A stretch of 64,000 nucleotides of DNA from Pseudomonas brassicacearum subsp. brassicacearum (GTDB lineage: Bacteria > Pseudomonadota > Gammaproteobacteria > Pseudomonadales > Pseudomonadaceae), in contig NZ_VZPJ01000003.1 of the NCBI RefSeq assembly GCF_008801605.1, positions 124,001 to 188,000 of the forward strand. The letters are read 5' to 3'. Below, one piece after another: positions 61,483 to 64,000 of this stretch. A program made the translations under genes and the position numbers. The notes below the pieces were generated by a model that did not search any database, was not told the DNA's origin, and saw nothing but the letters and a program-made list of their open reading frames with translations. The first letter of the stretch is position 1, and the number at the start of each line of letters is the position of its first letter.

Positions 61483-62586
61483 TCAGGAAGAGAAAATTTC
61501 CGTGTACCGGCGGATCCATTGGTCATGCACCGTCGCCAGGAAGGCGTTGTCGTGCATGATCGCTTTGTCGGCGATTTGCTCCGGGGTGAGGATGTAGGGG
61601 CTCTTGCGCGCTTCGCTGGAGATGATGGCCTTGGCGTTGACCGGGCCGTTGAAGATGTCTTCGGCCATCTTGCCCTGCACCAGCGGGTCGAGGGAGTGGT
61701 CGATGAAGGCGTAGGCCAGGTCGGTGTCGCCCGGGCGGTTTTTCGGCATGACCGAGAGCATCAGGTCGGTATAGAAACCTTCCTTCATGCCGAACGTCGC
61801 CCCCAGGCTGTAGGCCGGGTCGCGGATCTGCTTGGGAAAAAACGCTGGCGCATACAAGCCGCCCATGTCCAGGGAGCCGGTGCGAAACAACTCGGCGATC
61901 TGGTTCGGGTTTTCCCCCAGAGTCACCACCCGGTCCTTGAGCTCGGCGAGTTTCTTGAAACCGGGCTCGATGTTGTGTTCGTCACCACCGGCCAGCTTGG
62001 CGGCGATGATGATCAGGTCCATGGCCTCGGTCCAGTTCGGCGGCGGCAGGAAGATGTTCGGTGCCAGCTCCGCATCCCAAAGCGCGGCGTAACTGTCCGG
62101 CGCCTGACTCAAGGTCCGGGTGCTGTAGACCAGGCTGTTGCACCACAGCAAATAACCGATGCCATGGCCGCCGGCGCCGGTGCGGTATTGCGCCGGCACA
62201 TCGGCCAGGTTGGGAATGCGGTTGAGGTCGGGCTTTTCCAGCAGCCCGGCGGCGGCCAGGCCCTCGGCGCCGACGCCGGCCAGGGTGATGATGTCGTACT
62301 GCGGCCGGTCGCCACCGGCCTTGAGCTTGGCGACCATTTCCGAGGTACTTCCGGTGCGGTCGGCAATGACCTTGGCCCCGGTCTTGGCCTCGAAGGTGGC
62401 GGCGATGTTGCGCAACGCCGCCAGCCCGGTGTCATCGGACCAGGTGAGCAGGCGCAGGGTCTTGCCGACGAACCGCGTATCGCTGGCCCGGGCGCTGATG
62501 AAGGGCACGCTCATGGCGGCCGCCGCTACCGAAACCACACTTGCAGTCTTGATGAATTGACGTCTGTTCAGATCATGCTCGCCCAT
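61483..62586 (-). CDS. Extracellular solute-binding protein (PotD-like), Tat signal
   Basis: A 367-residue periplasmic binding protein with a twin-arginine signal, NRRQFIKTASVVSVAAAAMS, cleaved near SARASD (about residue 35). The mature protein has the two-lobe binding fold (LRLLTWSDDTGLAALRNIAA, FIDHSLDPLVQGKMAEDIFN). Use of the Tat route suggests export in a folded state. It is the first gene of the PotD-B-C-A type transporter, after a 216-base gap to the aldehyde dehydrogenase. Polyamines, or another small amine or organic acid, are plausible ligands; the sequence alone does not decide. Confidence 0.92.
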   Translation of the reverse strand: MGEHDLNRRQFIKTASVVSVAAAAMSVPFISARASDTRFVGKTLRLLTWSDDTGLAALRNIAATFEAKTGAKVIADRTGSTSEMVAKLKAGGDRPQYDIITLAGVGAEGLAAAGLLEKPDLNRIPNLADVPAQYRTGAGGHGIGYLLWCNSLVYSTRTLSQAPDSYAALWDAELAPNIFLPPPNWTEAMDLIIIAAKLAGGDEHNIEPGFKKLAELKDRVVTLGENPNQIAELFRTGSLDMGGLYAPAFFPKQIRDPAYSLGATFGMKEGFYTDLMLSVMPKNRPGDTDLAYAFIDHSLDPLVQGKMAEDIFNGPVNAKAIISSEARKSPYILTPEQIADKAIMHDNAFLATVHDQWIRRYTEIFSS

Positions 62587-62802
62587 GGAGGACTCCCTTT
62601 ATTCTTTTAAGTATGAGGTGGGTAAAAACCGTTGCGCCCGCACCGTTCGACGTCGAGCAAAGCCCCGTACAACAAGGGCTTCACCGCCGTCTGCGGCCAT
62701 CCTGAGGTTGTGCAAAATCCCTGACTATCGAAAAAAACTCATTGGAGCCATGTTCCTGGCGCATGCCTTTTTTCGAGGCATGCGTGACCTGATAACGTGC
62801 CG

Positions 62803-64000
62803 TCAGACCGCCCGGATCACATGCTTGATTTCCTGAAACGCGGCCAATCCCCAGGGCCCCAATTCGCGGCCGAGACTGCTCTGTTTGTAACCGCCCCACG
62901 CCGCCTGGGGGAAAATCACCTGCGGCGCGTTGATCCACACCAGCCCTGCCTGCAAAGCGTTGGCCACCTCTTCGGCAGCCGCCGTATCACGGCTGACCAC
63001 GCTGGCCACCAGGCCGAAACGGCTGTCGTTGGCCAGGGCGATCGCCTGCGCCGGGGTGCTGAAACGGCGTACGCACAACACAGGCCCGAAGATCTCTTCG
63101 CACCACAACGCACTGTCCAGGGGCACGTCGGTAAAGATTGTCGGCTGTAAAAAAAAGCCGCGCGGCAGATGCGCGGGTCGCTGCCCACCGCACACCAGCG
63201 TCGCTGCGGCGCTCAAGCCACGGTCGATGTGCCCCAGCACCCGCTGGTATTGCGCCTGGTTCACCAGCGCGCCCATCTCCACATCCGGGTCGAACGGGTC
63301 GGCCACGCGGATCGCCTCGGCGCGGGTCTTGAGCCGTTGCAGGAATTCATCGGCCAGTTCATCGGCGACCAACACACGACTGGTGGCCGAACACATCTGC
63401 CCGGCATTGAAGAAACCACCACCGCAGGCCAGCTCCACCGCCAGGTCCAGGTCGGCATCGGCCAGCACCAGCAGGGACGATTTGCCGCCCAGTTCCAGGC
63501 TCACGCCCTTCACCGTTTCCGCCGCCCGTTGCATCACCTGCACACCCACCGCATTGCTGCCGGTGAAGGAAATCTTTGCCACGCGCGGGTCCGCCGCCAA
63601 TGGCGCCCCAACTGCCAGGCCCGTGCCGCAGACCAGGTTGAACACGCCGTCGGGCAACCCGCATTCGGCGATGATCGACGCTAGTTCCAGCTCCGGCAAC
63701 GGCGTGACCTCCGACGGCTTGAGCACCACGCAGCAGCCGGCAGCCAACGCCGGGGCGAGTTTCCAGGCCGTGGTGACCATCGGGAAATTCCACGGCACGA
63801 TCAGGCCGACCACGCCGCAGGGTTCGCGGCGCAGGCGTGCGCTGAAATCAGCACTGGGCAATGCCAGCGGGCTGTCTTGCCGGGCGTCCAGGCCTTCGGC
63901 CAACTCGGCGTAATACTCGAAGGTGGCGACCACATCGTCGACATCGATGGCCGCTTCGAACAGCGGTTTGCCGTTGTTGCTCGATTGCAGGTGCATCAAC
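62803..64000 (-). CDS. Aldehyde dehydrogenase (partial; N-terminus beyond the window)
   Basis: The last 399 residues of an NAD(P)-dependent aldehyde dehydrogenase of about 480-490 residues. Visible are the Rossmann-type PWNFPMVTTAWKLAPALAAG, KPSEVTPLPELELASIIAEC and SFTGSNAVGVQVMQ segments, the general-base Glu in LELGGKS, the catalytic Cys in NAGQMCSATSR, and EEIFGPVLCVRRF. The likely role is oxidation of an aldehyde released from the substrate brought in by the adjacent ABC importer, for example an aminoaldehyde; this is inference. The first ~90 residues are missing because the window ends. Confidence 0.9.
   Translation of the reverse strand, partial: LMHLQSSNNGKPLFEAAIDVDDVVATFEYYAELAEGLDARQDSPLALPSADFSARLRREPCGVVGLIVPWNFPMVTTAWKLAPALAAGCCVVLKPSEVTPLPELELASIIAECGLPDGVFNLVCGTGLAVGAPLAADPRVAKISFTGSNAVGVQVMQRAAETVKGVSLELGGKSSLLVLADADLDLAVELACGGGFFNAGQMCSATSRVLVADELADEFLQRLKTRAEAIRVADPFDPDVEMGALVNQAQYQRVLGHIDRGLSAAATLVCGGQRPAHLPRGFFLQPTIFTDVPLDSALWCEEIFGPVLCVRRFSTPAQAIALANDSRFGLVASVVSRDTAAAEEVANALQAGLVWINAPQVIFPQAAWGGYKQSSLGRELGPWGLAAFQEIKHVIRAV

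Overview
The window looks like a chromosomal segment of a fluorescent Pseudomonas (P. fluorescens group). The grounds are an MvaT-type H-NS analogue, many REP/REPIN palindromes of the GTGGGAGCGAGCTTGCTCGC type, high GC content, and a pykA - enoyl-CoA hydratase - ferredoxin reductase - GGEEF protein - class I fumarase block that, as I recall it, matches the P. aeruginosa PA4329-PA4333 order. No rRNA, tRNA, CRISPR array, transposase or integrase was found.

Layout. 1-4000: 5' half of secA, a divergent DciA-like gene, and an HerA-like ATPase gene whose 3' end lies in a 247-bp tandem duplication. 4182-7230: glycosyltransferase / DUF2334 deacetylase-like / UPF0104 flippase-like operon. 7235-10516: small ORF, purU, mvaT, sbcB. 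10848-18367: a translationally coupled operon (RDD, SpoIIM-like, DUF4129, DUF4350, MoxR, DUF58), interrupted before its last gene by seven tandem 105-bp REPIN units. 18377-33496 (minus strand): an insecticidal-type Tc toxin operon with a 936-aa Ig-repeat protein, a TcaA-like and a TcaB-like protein (a split TcA), and a 1488-aa Ig-repeat protein. 33500-34320: a repeat-bearing leader cassette and a DUF6124-type small gene. 34459-42171: core genes (PilZ protein, TPR lipoprotein, pykA, enoyl-CoA hydratase, ferredoxin reductase, SadC-like diguanylate cyclase, fumarase). 42384-49641: TcB and TcC genes. 49790-54503: MifS/MifR-like two-component system and an alpha-ketoglutarate-type permease with a sigma-54 promoter. 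54806-58176: a secreted 13-residue-repeat protein, a flavin reductase-like protein, two small proteins and an AraC regulator. 58312-64000: a polyamine-type ABC transporter and a partial aldehyde dehydrogenase.

The main find is regulatory. A 20-bp palindrome, ACCTGTCAGATCTGACAGGT, lies upstream of the TcB gene (42287-42306). Close relatives (16/20 identical each) lie upstream of the first Ig-repeat gene (33585-33604) and upstream of the TcaA-like gene (30655-30674). All three resemble the Vibrio fischeri lux box. The two Tc loci are separated by about 8.5 kb of housekeeping genes, so these sites could join them into one LuxR-family (quorum-sensing) regulon. Together the loci encode a complete TcA (split) - TcB - TcC machine. 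Its TcC carries a C-terminal cargo I do not recognise, and two large Ig-repeat proteins without visible signal peptides are encoded in the TcA operon.
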